From JBMTVN01 sp046047235 (GTDB taxonomy: Bacteria; Verrucomicrobiota; Verrucomicrobiia; Limisphaerales; JAHDYP01), in contig JBJOII010000008.1 of the NCBI GenBank assembly GCA_046047235.1, positions 1 to 64,000 on the forward strand: DNA of 64,000 nt, read 5' to 3'. The notes under the pieces are model-generated. The model saw nothing but the letters and a program-made list of their open reading frames with translations. It was not told the DNA's origin and ran no database searches. The stretch's first letter is position 1. Every line of letters begins with the position of its first letter. The translations under genes were made by a program, and so were the position numbers. Positions 26,297-35,158 of this stretch are shown here, in pieces.

Positions 26297-27261
26297 ATTT
26301 GGCCCGTCATCCTCTCCTCATGCCGAATACTGACCTGAGGTTCTTCCAACCTTCTCAATATTTTCTGGAGAGTTTCAGCGACTGGCTCAGCTACCTTGAC
26401 CTCCAACCGTTCTGCCGGCAACTGACGATCAAACCAGTTCCTTTGCCGCCGCGCAAATTGCCACGTTCGTTTCTTCACGCTATCGATGGTCGATTGCAGA
26501 TCCCGCTCACCACGCAAATGCTCCACTACCTGACGATACCCGATCGCCTGCATAGCCACGCGGTTTCCTTCCAAACCCATGCCCAAAAGCCTGCGCGTTT
26601 CATCCACCAGACCTTCGGAGAACATCTGGTCCACTCTGCGGTAAATGCGTTGCTTCAAATCTTCCGGCTCGCGTCTCAGCGCAAGGAACGGAGGTAGATC
26701 CACCTCTCGATCTTCCCAACTTGAACGATGTTGAACCGCACCGGTGCCCGTCATCCGCAGAATCTCCACCGCCCGGTAAACCCGACGCGGGTTCTTCAAA
26801 TCTATACGCTGGTAGGTCTCAGGATCCTTCTCCTTCAGTTCATCCACCAGCAGGGGCAGGGGAGTTGCCTCCAACTCCTGCCTCACCTTCGGATCCGATT
26901 CGGGCGCAGTGCCGATGCCGCCCAGCAACGCCTTGAAGTAAAGTCCAGTCCCCCCACACAAAACCGGAATGCCACCCCGACCTAAAATGTCCTGAATACA
27001 AGCCCTCGCACTCGAACAAAAGTCCGCCACGTTGAACTCCTGCTCCAAACCCACCACATCCAGCAAGTGGTGCCTGACCCTCGCCCTTTCCTCCAAATCC
27101 GGTTTCGCCGTCCCAACATCCAGTCCACGGTAAACCTGCATGGAATCCACGCTCACCACCTCCCCGCCAATCTCCCCAGCCAGCGCCACCGCCACCGCAC
27201 TCTTGCCGCTGGCCGTCTCCCCTCCTATCCAGATACCCGATTCAATGCGCTTCAGCTTCAC
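26293..27261 (-). CDS. miaA: tRNA dimethylallyltransferase
   Basis: Adds a dimethylallyl group to A37 of tRNAs reading UNN codons. It has the P-loop GGETASGKSA (13-22), then VVSVDSMQVYRGLDVGTAKPDLEERARVRHHLLDV and AIGYRQVVEHLRGE. The C-terminal part has TWQFARRQRNWFDRQ, which contacts the anticodon loop. 322 residues, normal. GTG start at 27261, 15 nt after lspA. Confidence 0.95.
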   Translation of the reverse strand: MKLKRIESGIWIGGETASGKSAVAVALAGEIGGEVVSVDSMQVYRGLDVGTAKPDLEERARVRHHLLDVVGLEQEFNVADFCSSARACIQDILGRGGIPVLCGGTGLYFKALLGGIGTAPESDPKVRQELEATPLPLLVDELKEKDPETYQRIDLKNPRRVYRAVEILRMTGTGAVQHRSSWEDREVDLPPFLALRREPEDLKQRIYRRVDQMFSEGLVDETRRLLGMGLEGNRVAMQAIGYRQVVEHLRGERDLQSTIDSVKKRTWQFARRQRNWFDRQLPAERLEVKVAEPVAETLQKILRRLEEPQVSIRHEERMTGQI

Positions 27262-27276
27262 CTGATCTCAGAACAC

Positions 27277-27864
27277 TCATCCCCCGGCTTCACCCGTCTC
27301 CGCTTTTGAGCCATCTTTCTCGTCCTTCTGCCACGACATGAGGAAAACCAGGCCCACCCCCGTGCAAATCGCCACATCCGCCACGTTAAAAGCAGGAAAA
27401 CCCAATTCCCTACCCCCTCGCCGTTCCAGGTAAAAATAGAGGAAATCAATCACATGACCCTGAAAAAACCGGTCCGTCAGGTTTCCAATAATACCTCCAA
27501 AAATCAGACCCAACGAAAACTGCCCGCCCAATGTGTGCACATCAAAGTGCCGACGGCTCACATACAGCACCACCAACGCCACAAGGGCAAATAAACCGAG
27601 CCACATGTTGCTGCGGGATGCCTCGTTGAAAAGACTCCAGGCCGCACCACGATTGGTCCAGTGCACCAAACGGAAAAATCCTTCCACCACCACCTTCTCA
27701 TCCGTCGGACCCAGCCAGCGCAACACCGCCATCTTCGTAATCTGATCAAAGACCAGAACAACCAGAGCAATTAAACCCATCCGAGCGGTCGGCCCCATCG
27801 CTCGCCATCCCAACACACCCGCCCGCCTCGTCGGCACCACCGGGCTATGCTCTCCAGCAGACAC
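27277..27864 (-). CDS. lspA: lipoprotein signal peptidase (signal peptidase II)
   Basis: An inner-membrane aspartic protease that removes signal peptides from prolipoproteins, such as the DUF1080 lipoprotein in this window. Four hydrophobic helices are visible, with the catalytic aspartates in GGIIGNLTDRFFQGHVIDFLYFY (Asp131) and FPAFNVADVAICTG (Asp163). The GTG at 27864 gives 195 residues; the ATG at 27798 (MGPTARMGLIAL) gives 173 and fits the family length better, so the first 22 residues are doubtful. A Lys/Glu-rich C-terminal tail extends past the last helix. Confidence 0.92.
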   Translation of the reverse strand: MSAGEHSPVVPTRRAGVLGWRAMGPTARMGLIALVVLVFDQITKMAVLRWLGPTDEKVVVEGFFRLVHWTNRGAAWSLFNEASRSNMWLGLFALVALVVLYVSRRHFDVHTLGGQFSLGLIFGGIIGNLTDRFFQGHVIDFLYFYLERRGGRELGFPAFNVADVAICTGVGLVFLMSWQKDEKDGSKAETGEAGG

Positions 27865-27920
27865 AGGAATATATCACTCAGGGCCAGCGCTCACGCTCCA
27901 TGCCCTCAACTCGATGCCCC

Positions 27921-29027
27921 TTAGCTCATGCGCATCGGCATGATGACGTAGAGAAACGGGCCGTTGGTGCGAATCACCCCGGGGCTCAACTCGTCCGTCA
28001 GCTCCAAAAACACCTCATCATGGTCCAGCGCCTTGAGCGGATCCATCATGTAGGCCGGATTGAAGGCAATCGCGATGTCGTTCCCCTTGTAGTTTACCGC
28101 CATGCTTTCGCGGGATTCTCCCACGTCCGGCGTGTTCGCGGTGATCGAGAGGTTGTTCTTCGTGAAAGCCAGCTTCACCGAGTTCGACTTCTCGCTGGTC
28201 ATGATCTCCGCACGCCGCAGCGCCTGAAGCAACTCCTCGCGCACCAGCGCAATCCGCTCACCCGCCTCGCCAGGAATAACCTGCCGGTAATTCGGATAAT
28301 TCCCCTCAACCAGCTTCGTGATCACTAAGGTGTTCAGATCACCCTCAGCTTTGATCTCAAAGGAAGCCTGGTTTTCCGTCACGCTGACCTCAACCTCACC
28401 CCCGGCCTGCAGCAAGCGGTTCAGTTCATTGATCGCCTTGGTGGGCACGATAAACTCCACCGCGCTGTCCCCAAAATCCACATCCTCATCCGTCAGGGCC
28501 AACCGACGCCCATCCGTGGCCACCATGGTGAACTTGTGATCTTTGAAGCTGAAGAAAATGCCGTTCAGCACATAACGCGTCTCATCGGTCGAAACCGCGA
28601 ATGACGTCCTCCGCAACATCCCCTTAAGGGTCTCTTGGGCAATCGTCAGGCTGCGACTCTCATTGAACTTCGGCAGGGGAGGGAATTCCTCAGCCGCCAG
28701 ACCATTCATGCGGTAATAGGAACCGCCAGCCTTGATCTTGCAGCCGTTCTTCTCATCCACCTCCAGGTCAATGTCTCCCTCCCCAAGCTCACGCACTATG
28801 CTCACCAGCTTCTTCACCGGCAGCGTAATCGTCCCCTCCTTCTTGACCTCCGCAGCAACCGCACTGGAAATCGTCACATCTAGGTCCGTAGCAGTCAGAT
28901 CCAAGCGACCTTCCCCTGCACGCAACAACACGTTGGACAGAATCGGAAGTGTCGTCCTCGAACTAACTACATTCTGAACGGACTGCAGCCCGTTCAAGAG
29001 CTGCTCTTTGGCTACGGTTAATTTCAT
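27921..29027 (-). CDS. dnaN: DNA polymerase III beta subunit (sliding clamp)
   Basis: A ring-shaped processivity factor of 368 residues, with three repeated clamp folds. Blocks include MKLTVAKEQLLNGLQSVQNVVSSRTTLPILSNVLL, RTSFAVSTDETRYVLNGIFF, KFTMVATDGRRLAL and the C-terminal IRTNGPFLYVIMPMRMS that forms the partner-binding cleft. dnaA is not next to it, but the upstream spacer carries DnaA-box-like nonamers, including one perfect match. Confidence 0.96.
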   Translation of the reverse strand: MKLTVAKEQLLNGLQSVQNVVSSRTTLPILSNVLLRAGEGRLDLTATDLDVTISSAVAAEVKKEGTITLPVKKLVSIVRELGEGDIDLEVDEKNGCKIKAGGSYYRMNGLAAEEFPPLPKFNESRSLTIAQETLKGMLRRTSFAVSTDETRYVLNGIFFSFKDHKFTMVATDGRRLALTDEDVDFGDSAVEFIVPTKAINELNRLLQAGGEVEVSVTENQASFEIKAEGDLNTLVITKLVEGNYPNYRQVIPGEAGERIALVREELLQALRRAEIMTSEKSNSVKLAFTKNNLSITANTPDVGESRESMAVNYKGNDIAIAFNPAYMMDPLKALDHDEVFLELTDELSPGVIRTNGPFLYVIMPMRMS

Positions 29028-29081
29028 GAACGGCCTAATATGGTACTCTCTTCAAGAAAGGAAAAGACTCTTATTAAGGGC

Positions 29082-29232
29082 TGTGGATAAGGCAAAGAAT
29101 CTGCACTGTCAAGGTCGCCCCAACGAGTTACAAAAGTTTCACTGTCCCAATATCTACCCGCATTTCTCCAAACATCTACCCGTTTCTTTGTGCCCCGTGG
29201 ATAAGTCCTAATTTATTCACCTACTGTCCACA
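29082..29232. other. DnaA-box-like cluster upstream of dnaN (possible oriC or dnaN regulatory site)
   Basis: Within the 249-base spacer upstream of dnaN: TGTGGATAA (29082-29090, perfect consensus on the minus strand), CGTGGATAA (29196-29204, one mismatch), TTATTCACC (29213-29221, one mismatch) and CTGTCCACA (29224-29232, two mismatches). ATCTACCCG is also directly repeated at 29152-29160 and 29174-29182. The last three DnaA-like sites lie within 37 bp beside an AT-rich TAATTTATTC. This could be an origin, a DnaA reservoir or DnaA control of dnaN. Confidence 0.45.
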
Positions 29233-29276
29233 TGCTCTTGGGAGGTTCTACGCAAACGCCATCCACCCAAAGCACC

Positions 29277-30041
29277 TCAACTCCCGCGACCCGAAGGAGC
29301 CTGAGGAAGCCAACGACGCATAATTGACTCAAACCGGCCATCCGTCTGGATCGACTGCAAAAACTGGTTTACCGACTCCAACAAAGCCGTATCCCCCTTC
29401 CTCACCCCCCAGGCAAGCTGTTCGTCGCTCAGCAGGAATGGCAACGACGCCAATCCCTGAGCTTCGTAGGTCCCCGCCAGCCACCAGATTAAGGTGGCAT
29501 CAGCGATAAACAGATCGATCTTCTTCTTTAAGAGTGCTTTAGCCCCATCTTCCCCTGTCCTGTAGCTCTTGCGCTTGGCTTTGGGCCATTCCTGGCGAAC
29601 CAGAAAATCCCCAGTCGTCGCGCCTTTCACCCCAACCGGGTTCGACATGCCAGCTTGGAATCCCAACAGGTACTTGCCGCGATCTTCGCCCCGAACCAGC
29701 GCCATCTGACCCACCTTTAAATAAGGGTTCGAAAAATCCACCTGCATCCTCCGCCCCTGAGTGATCGACATGGACGACATCAGGATGTCCACCTTCCCTT
29801 TGCTCAGTGACGGGATTAAATCCTCCCATTTCAGAGGAACAAATTCCACCGGCCTTCCCAAGGACTCACCCAGAGCCCGCGCACAATCCGCCTCCAGGCC
29901 AATATACTCCCCACCTTCCTTATAGATCATGGGAGGAAGATCCGGGGTTACCCCAACTTTTAGGATCTTCGGAACGCTCTGGGCCCAGCTCGACACAGTC
30001 AGGCCCACCAACAGGCAAAAAGAGGCTAGTATTCGATGCAT
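29277..30041 (-). CDS. family 3 extracellular solute-binding protein (amino-acid type)
   Basis: A 254-residue periplasmic protein with a signal peptide (MHRILASFCLLVGLTVSSWA) and an SBP_bac_3 fold: ILKVGVTPDLPPMIYKEGGEYIGLEADCARAL, then PLKWEDLIPSLSKGKVDILMSSMSIT and VDFSNPYLKVGQMALV. The ligand is probably a polar amino acid or similar small molecule. No permease or ATPase gene is adjacent, so it is an orphan that may share a distant ABC transporter. It lies 32 nt downstream of pepP. Confidence 0.85.
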   Translation of the reverse strand: MHRILASFCLLVGLTVSSWAQSVPKILKVGVTPDLPPMIYKEGGEYIGLEADCARALGESLGRPVEFVPLKWEDLIPSLSKGKVDILMSSMSITQGRRMQVDFSNPYLKVGQMALVRGEDRGKYLLGFQAGMSNPVGVKGATTGDFLVRQEWPKAKRKSYRTGEDGAKALLKKKIDLFIADATLIWWLAGTYEAQGLASLPFLLSDEQLAWGVRKGDTALLESVNQFLQSIQTDGRFESIMRRWLPQAPSGRGS

Positions 30042-30073
30042 CTTGTTCTCTCTCTTGTTGTTATACCATAAAA

Positions 30074-31381
30074 CTAACGGCCGCTCTTCATCAGCGACTC
30101 TATCTCCTTCGCTTCAATCGGAATATCCTCCATCAAATCCACTACGCCGGATTCGGTCAGAACAACGGTGTTTTCCAAGCGCACGCCAAACCCCTCCTCC
30201 GGAATATAGATCCCCGGCTCAACAGTCAAAACCCAGCCCGGACCCATGGGTTCATGCATGAACCCCACATCATGCACATCCAAACCAATGGGATGTCCCA
30301 AACCATGCATGAAATACTTCTTGAGCGCCGGATAATTGGGGTCCTGTTTTCGTATCTCTCTGGTAGTGATTAACTTAAGATCAACCAGCTCGCGTTCTAC
30401 AGCCGCCTCGGCCTCCTTCTGCCAATCCCGATGCAGCTTGCCCGGGGCTATCGCCTGCGTCATCGCGCGCTGGACTCTCAACACTGCGTCATACACCTGA
30501 CGCTGACGTCGGCTAAACCGCCCGCTCACAGGGATGGTCCGCGTCAAATCCGAGTTGTAGAGCCCATATTTCGCCCCGACATCCAGCAGCAAGACATCCC
30601 CCGACCGGCATTCGCGACTGTTCTCCAGATAATGCAGGATGCAGGAGTTGGCCCCGGCGGCAATAATCGGCGTGTAGGCGAAATCCCCACGGTTCCGAAT
30701 GAACTCGTGGGCGAACTCAGCCTCCACCTCGTATTCCCCAATTCCAGGCTTCACCTTCCTCAAAACCCGGGCAAACGCCTTGCCGGTAATGCGGCAGGCA
30801 TGGCGGATCATCTCCACCTCCTCCTGCGATTTTTCGACCCGCAGTCGATGCATCAACGGAGCCAGCCGCTTGAAATCATGGAGCGGATACTCACGCTGGC
30901 AGTCACGGATGAACCGGAGCTCACGCGTCTCCACTTCCACCGACGCACGCTTGTGCTCATTGTGGTTCAGATACACCTGCTCCGCATCCCCCATCAAACG
31001 CCGGAACTCGGCTCCAAATGCCGATAACCACTGAATATTCGAAATCCCAGAAATCTTTCTCGCCTGCTCCCGCTCCAGCTTGTGCCCCTCCCAGGTCGCC
31101 AAATGAGGATTCGGTTCACGCAAAAACAGGATCTCCCTCATCCGCTCATCATGGGCGTCGGGTGCCAATACCAGGATCGACTCCTCCTGTTTGATCCCGC
31201 ACAGGTAAAATAAATCCGAGTTCGGCTGCAAACGGAGCGTGCCATCCGCATTGGTCGGCAAAACATCGTTAGCGTTCAATACGGCCACCGAACCCGATGG
31301 CAAAAACTCCCGCAACCGCTCGCGGTTCCGACGGAAAAAACTCGCACCCAACTCAGGGCTTCGAACAGGACGACGTTTCAT
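30074..31381 (-). CDS. pepP: Xaa-Pro aminopeptidase (M24B family)
   Basis: A dinuclear metallopeptidase that removes N-terminal residues preceding proline. The N-terminal creatinase-like domain starts RRNRERLREFLPSGSVAVLNAND. The C-terminal pita-bread domain carries the metal ligands: LLLDVGAKYGLYNSDLTRTIP (two Asp), HGLGHPIGLDVHD (His), VEPGIYIPEEGFGVRLENTV (two Glu). The start is placed at the ATG at 31381 (MKRRPVRSPELG), giving 435 residues; an upstream extension of 20 residues is unsupported. Confidence 0.94.
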   Translation of the reverse strand: MKRRPVRSPELGASFFRRNRERLREFLPSGSVAVLNANDVLPTNADGTLRLQPNSDLFYLCGIKQEESILVLAPDAHDERMREILFLREPNPHLATWEGHKLEREQARKISGISNIQWLSAFGAEFRRLMGDAEQVYLNHNEHKRASVEVETRELRFIRDCQREYPLHDFKRLAPLMHRLRVEKSQEEVEMIRHACRITGKAFARVLRKVKPGIGEYEVEAEFAHEFIRNRGDFAYTPIIAAGANSCILHYLENSRECRSGDVLLLDVGAKYGLYNSDLTRTIPVSGRFSRRQRQVYDAVLRVQRAMTQAIAPGKLHRDWQKEAEAAVERELVDLKLITTREIRKQDPNYPALKKYFMHGLGHPIGLDVHDVGFMHEPMGPGWVLTVEPGIYIPEEGFGVRLENTVVLTESGVVDLMEDIPIEAKEIESLMKSGR

Positions 31382-31522
31382 AGCTGTATTGGTATGGGAC
31401 CGGACGAGCTGCCACGTATTCAGTCCTCTTCGGCGAATCATGCACTCTTACAAGGTTGCGCCAAGCAAGAACGGGGCGTATGTACCCACACCGAACCCTC
31501 AAATCAGACAAGGACCCCTATC

Positions 31523-32170
31523 ATGAACACAAAGCTATTCTCTTCCCATCGACGTCTGGCCTGCTCGCTTCTCCTCGCCCTAACCCTCTCGCCTCTCGCC
31601 CTGCTTGCCCAGGAAAACCCCCAGGAACTGCGGATGCGTGCCCGCCGGATCCAGCAGGAAGTCGAGGAATTGCGCGCTCATGGCCAGCACGAAGCCGCAC
31701 TCCGTCTCGAGGCCGAACTGCGGGAAATCAAAACCATCGCTGCCAGGAACCAACAGCAACAAAACCCAGAAGCCCAGGAACTACGCCAGCTCCACCGCAA
31801 ACTTCGTGAACTCCGCGCCAACGGCCGACTCGATGCCGCCGCGGAACTCGAACGCGAAATCGATCGCCGCCAAAGTCGTGGCCCCCAGCCTGAGCCACCC
31901 CAGGGCCCTGAAGCGTTCGAACAACAACTGCACCACCTCCAAACCGCTATCGATCACCTCCACGCCGCCGGAATGCATGAGGTTGCCGAACGCCTCCAGC
32001 AGGAAGCCAACCAGCGCCGCGAACATCTCAAGAACCAAATGAACATGGAACGTCCCATGGCCCGCGTCGGACAGGAACTGGGCCGCATGCAGGACCAAAT
32101 CCACGAACTCCGCAGCCAGCTCGAGGATCTGCGTCGACAACTGGAAGATCTGCGCCGCGAAGGACACTAG
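31523..32170 (+). CDS. exported coiled-coil protein, unknown function
   Basis: A 215-residue protein with a signal peptide (basic HRRLACS, then LLLALTLSPLALLAQ, cut near 30). The rest is almost entirely predicted helix with heptad-like Leu spacing, very rich in Gln, Glu, Arg and His. An irregular internal repeat of the type LRELRANGRLDAAAELEREID / VEELRAHGQHEAALRLEAELRE is visible at least twice, suggesting duplicated helical hairpins. The C-terminus is QLEDLRRQLEDLRREGH. AAGGA 8 nt before the ATG supports this start. No family recognised; a structural envelope role is only a guess. Confidence 0.72.
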   Translation: MNTKLFSSHRRLACSLLLALTLSPLALLAQENPQELRMRARRIQQEVEELRAHGQHEAALRLEAELREIKTIAARNQQQQNPEAQELRQLHRKLRELRANGRLDAAAELEREIDRRQSRGPQPEPPQGPEAFEQQLHHLQTAIDHLHAAGMHEVAERLQQEANQRREHLKNQMNMERPMARVGQELGRMQDQIHELRSQLEDLRRQLEDLRREGH

Positions 32171-32224
32171 CCCGCCCCTGACAGGGCCGTTCAGAGCACT
32201 ACCCCGGGCTCAGAAAGTCTTATG

Positions 32225-32253
32225 CTGTTTGCCGCGTTCTGCGCGGCAAACAG
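32225..32253. repeat. hairpin element (dispersed CGYGTTCT family)
   Basis: A perfect 12-bp inverted repeat, CTGTTTGCCGCG (32225-32236) and CGCGGCAAACAG (32242-32253), around TTCTG. Its core CCGCGTTCTGCGCGGC resembles the elements at 44887 and 37290. There is no T-run, so terminator function is uncertain. Confidence 0.5.
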
Positions 32254-32311
32254 CGCGGTCGTCGAAGAACCACCGGCGCATGTGGCCTCCGAGCCAACGC
32301 ATCCCCGCTCC

Positions 32312-32339
32312 TTAGCTCCGGCCGCGAGTCCGGAGCTAA
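32312..32339. repeat. inverted repeat overlapping the ftsK stop
   Basis: TTAGCTCCGG (32312-32321) and CCGGAGCTAA (32330-32339), a perfect 10-bp stem with an 8-nt loop lying over the ftsK stop codon. It sits between convergent genes and may act on either mRNA 3' end. No poly-T follows. Confidence 0.45.
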
Positions 32340-35059
32340 ACATAATGATGTCCACCGCCGTCATTCCCATCCCCGTCCAAGTCGATCAGAATATCCCGTG
32401 GCTCAGCGCCCTTGCTCGGCCCCACAATACCGCGGTCCTCCAGTTCATCCATGATCCGTGCAGCCCGTGTGTAACCCAGCCGCAACCTCCGCTGTAACAG
32501 GGATACACTCGCCTTCTGCTCAGTGCGAATCACCTCCACGCACTGCTCAATCAGGTCCTCGTCCTCCGAGGAACCACCCTCCGATTCAAAGCTCGATACC
32601 GGCTTGGAAAGCTGACGGTGAATATCGGTCTCATAGCTGGGCTTGCCCTGCTTGCCAATAAACTCCACCAGGTCATTGATCTCCTGATCGGTAATCAATG
32701 CACCCTGCACCCGAATCAGCTTCGCCGATCCCGGGGGCAAATACAGCATATCGCCCTTGCCCAGGAGCTTGTCCGCACCCATCGCATCCAAGATCGTCCG
32801 CGAATCCACTTTCGACGCCACCTGGAACGCAATCCGCGCCGGAATGTTCGCCTTAATCACACCCGTGATCACGTCCACACTCGGTCGCTGCGTGGCCACA
32901 ATCACGTGAATGCCAGCCGCACGCGCCATCTGCGTGATGCGCGCAATCGCCATCTCCACATCCGCCGGCGCCACCAACATCAAGTCGGCCAACTCGTCGA
33001 TGATCACCACGATGTAGCTGAGCCTGTCCGGGATCACGATGTCGTCCTCGCGCGGAACCACAATCTCCTCATCCACCTCCACCGCGAAACCATCCGCACC
33101 CGCTTCAATGTTCTCCCGCTTCGCCCGCAGCGGGAGTTCCTGCTGTTGATCCTCCACCGGCTTGTGCTTGGGCCGGTCATTGAACGACTTGATATTGCGC
33201 ACCCCGACTTTCGCAAAGATCTGGTAGCGTTTCTCCATCTCGCTGACGACCCATCGCAGCGCCAGAATAACTTTCTTGGGATCCGTGACCACCGGTACGA
33301 CCAAGTGCGGCAGGCTGTTATACTGCTGCAACTCCACCACCTTGGGATCGATCATCACAAAGCGAAGCTGGTCCGGCGGAAAGCGGAACAACAACGACGC
33401 AATCACCGAGTTGATGCAGACGGACTTGCCGGATCCGGTGCTGCCGGCAATCAGCATGTGCGGCATGTCAGCCAAATCAGCAATAATGGGATGGCCGTAA
33501 ACATCCTTGCCCAAGGCCAGCGGTACCCGGGCCTTGGTCTTGGTCCACTCCGGCGCCTCCAGCAGGTCCCGCATGATGACCTTCGTCTTCACCGCGTTCG
33601 GCACCTCAACACCCACGGAACTCTTGCCCGGCACCGGGGCCAGGATGTTGATTCGCTCCGCCTTCAACGCTGCCGCAATGTTATTGCTGAGCCCGGAAAT
33701 GCGCTCCAGCTTCACCCCGGGCGCCGGATGCAACTCGTAACGCGTAATGGTCGGACCCTTGGTGATGTCTCCGAGTTGCACCTCAATCCCGAACTGCGCC
33801 AGGGTGCTCTGCATCAGCCGCGCATTAGCCAACAAAGCCTCCTTGGTGTCGGTCGGCTGGATATTGGTGTCGGGCAGATTCAACAAATTCAGCGACGGCA
33901 ACTGGTAGTCCCCGATAACGGGTGTCGAAGCCACGGTAATCGGTCGCCTTCTCGGCGCCTGCCCCAGACGCACCTTGGGCGCCGGAAAAGCAGGCGTCTG
34001 TCCTTCCGATTCCTCCGGGTTCTCCTCCCCACTTCCGGAAACTTCATCGCCCGGTTCTTCCTCTGATCCATCGCTTCGTTTGCGCCCCAAAATGTCCGCA
34101 GCCGAGGCAGAACCTACCACCCGCTCGCCTTCCTCCTCCCCTTCCGCGCCGGATTCTTCGAAGGACACCCCGTCCACCACAACCTCGTCAGTCTGCTCCT
34201 CCACCTGGGGCTCCTCCTCGGGGCTATCCTCGATTTCCTCCTGAAACGGCCGCGGGCGCGGCATGCTCAGGTCACGAATCTGAATGTTCGGCTCCGGCTC
34301 GGGCTCCGGTTCAGGTTCGGCCTCAGGCTCAGGCGCCACCTCGGGCTCTCCGATACTCTCCCCGTCCTCGGCCTCACCCGTCTTGACCCGCTCCTTCTCC
34401 AGTTGCCGCTCCAACTTGCGGGCCTGCCGCTTCAACTCCTTCGCCCGACGCTCCAGATCCTCCTCACTGAAGCTCACCTCCCGACGGGACTCGCGCCACT
34501 TCAACCAACACAGCCTTAACCACGCCCCCAGCTCGAAGTTCGTCAAATACAACAGCGAAATCAGATACAGCGTGCCGTAAATGATCGTCGCCCCAACCAC
34601 CCCGAAGAAACCAAAGAAATACTGGTTCATGATCACCCCGATCGATCCCCCGGCCGGGTTGCGAATGTTCGCATGCAATTGAGCCAAAAACGCCCGGTCC
34701 CCATATAAATCCAACATCCCCATGCACACCAGAATCAGCACCAGCGACCATAACCAGCGCCGATGAAAATAGGCCATCAGCTGGAATAAATAGCTCAGCC
34801 CGAACATGAACAACAGGATGGGCAGCACAAACGCCGCACCCCCCATCAGGAAAAACAAACCGGAAGCCGCCAGAGCCCCCGCCCGCCCAATCCAGTTGTG
34901 CGCCACCTCATTCACGTCGGTCGCCAAATGCGGCACGTCCGCCGAATCAAAGGTGAATAGGGCAGCAATTAATAACAACGACCCGCTCAGGAGCAGGATA
35001 CCCACCACATCACCCAAACCCCGGGCAGCAGGAACGCTGGAACTGTTTCGACGACTCAC
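32336..35059 (-). CDS. ftsK: DNA translocase FtsK/SpoIIIE
   Basis: A septal ATPase that pumps chromosome DNA during division. 907 residues: four or five N-terminal membrane helices (to ~185), an acidic Pro/Glu-rich linker (~190-390, including PEPEAEPEPEPEPEPEPN), then the motor. The alpha/beta core begins PSLNLLNLPDTNIQ. Walker A is IAGSTGSGKSVC (about 535-546), followed by FVMIDPKVVELQQYNSLPHLVVPVV and the Walker B VVIIDELADLM. The C-terminal gamma winged helix (SVSLLQRRLRLGYTRAARIMDELE) should read KOPS-like polar DNA motifs. GTG start. Confidence 0.95.
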   Translation of the reverse strand: MSRRNSSSVPAARGLGDVVGILLLSGSLLLIAALFTFDSADVPHLATDVNEVAHNWIGRAGALAASGLFFLMGGAAFVLPILLFMFGLSYLFQLMAYFHRRWLWSLVLILVCMGMLDLYGDRAFLAQLHANIRNPAGGSIGVIMNQYFFGFFGVVGATIIYGTLYLISLLYLTNFELGAWLRLCWLKWRESRREVSFSEEDLERRAKELKRQARKLERQLEKERVKTGEAEDGESIGEPEVAPEPEAEPEPEPEPEPNIQIRDLSMPRPRPFQEEIEDSPEEEPQVEEQTDEVVVDGVSFEESGAEGEEEGERVVGSASAADILGRKRSDGSEEEPGDEVSGSGEENPEESEGQTPAFPAPKVRLGQAPRRRPITVASTPVIGDYQLPSLNLLNLPDTNIQPTDTKEALLANARLMQSTLAQFGIEVQLGDITKGPTITRYELHPAPGVKLERISGLSNNIAAALKAERINILAPVPGKSSVGVEVPNAVKTKVIMRDLLEAPEWTKTKARVPLALGKDVYGHPIIADLADMPHMLIAGSTGSGKSVCINSVIASLLFRFPPDQLRFVMIDPKVVELQQYNSLPHLVVPVVTDPKKVILALRWVVSEMEKRYQIFAKVGVRNIKSFNDRPKHKPVEDQQQELPLRAKRENIEAGADGFAVEVDEEIVVPREDDIVIPDRLSYIVVIIDELADLMLVAPADVEMAIARITQMARAAGIHVIVATQRPSVDVITGVIKANIPARIAFQVASKVDSRTILDAMGADKLLGKGDMLYLPPGSAKLIRVQGALITDQEINDLVEFIGKQGKPSYETDIHRQLSKPVSSFESEGGSSEDEDLIEQCVEVIRTEQKASVSLLQRRLRLGYTRAARIMDELEDRGIVGPSKGAEPRDILIDLDGDGNDGGGHHYV

Positions 35060-35158
35060 GCCGTGAAACTAAGCCAGCCCAACCCCGGCTAGAAGTGGAA
35101 AGTTGGCCCGCCGCTTTTCACCTTTTCCCTGCGCACTCACCACGTCTACTCTCCCCCC

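Noticed and set aside
33034..34066. Long plus-strand open frames opposite ftsK
   Set aside because: They are His/Arg-rich and mirror the conserved FtsK coding frame; no independent motif.
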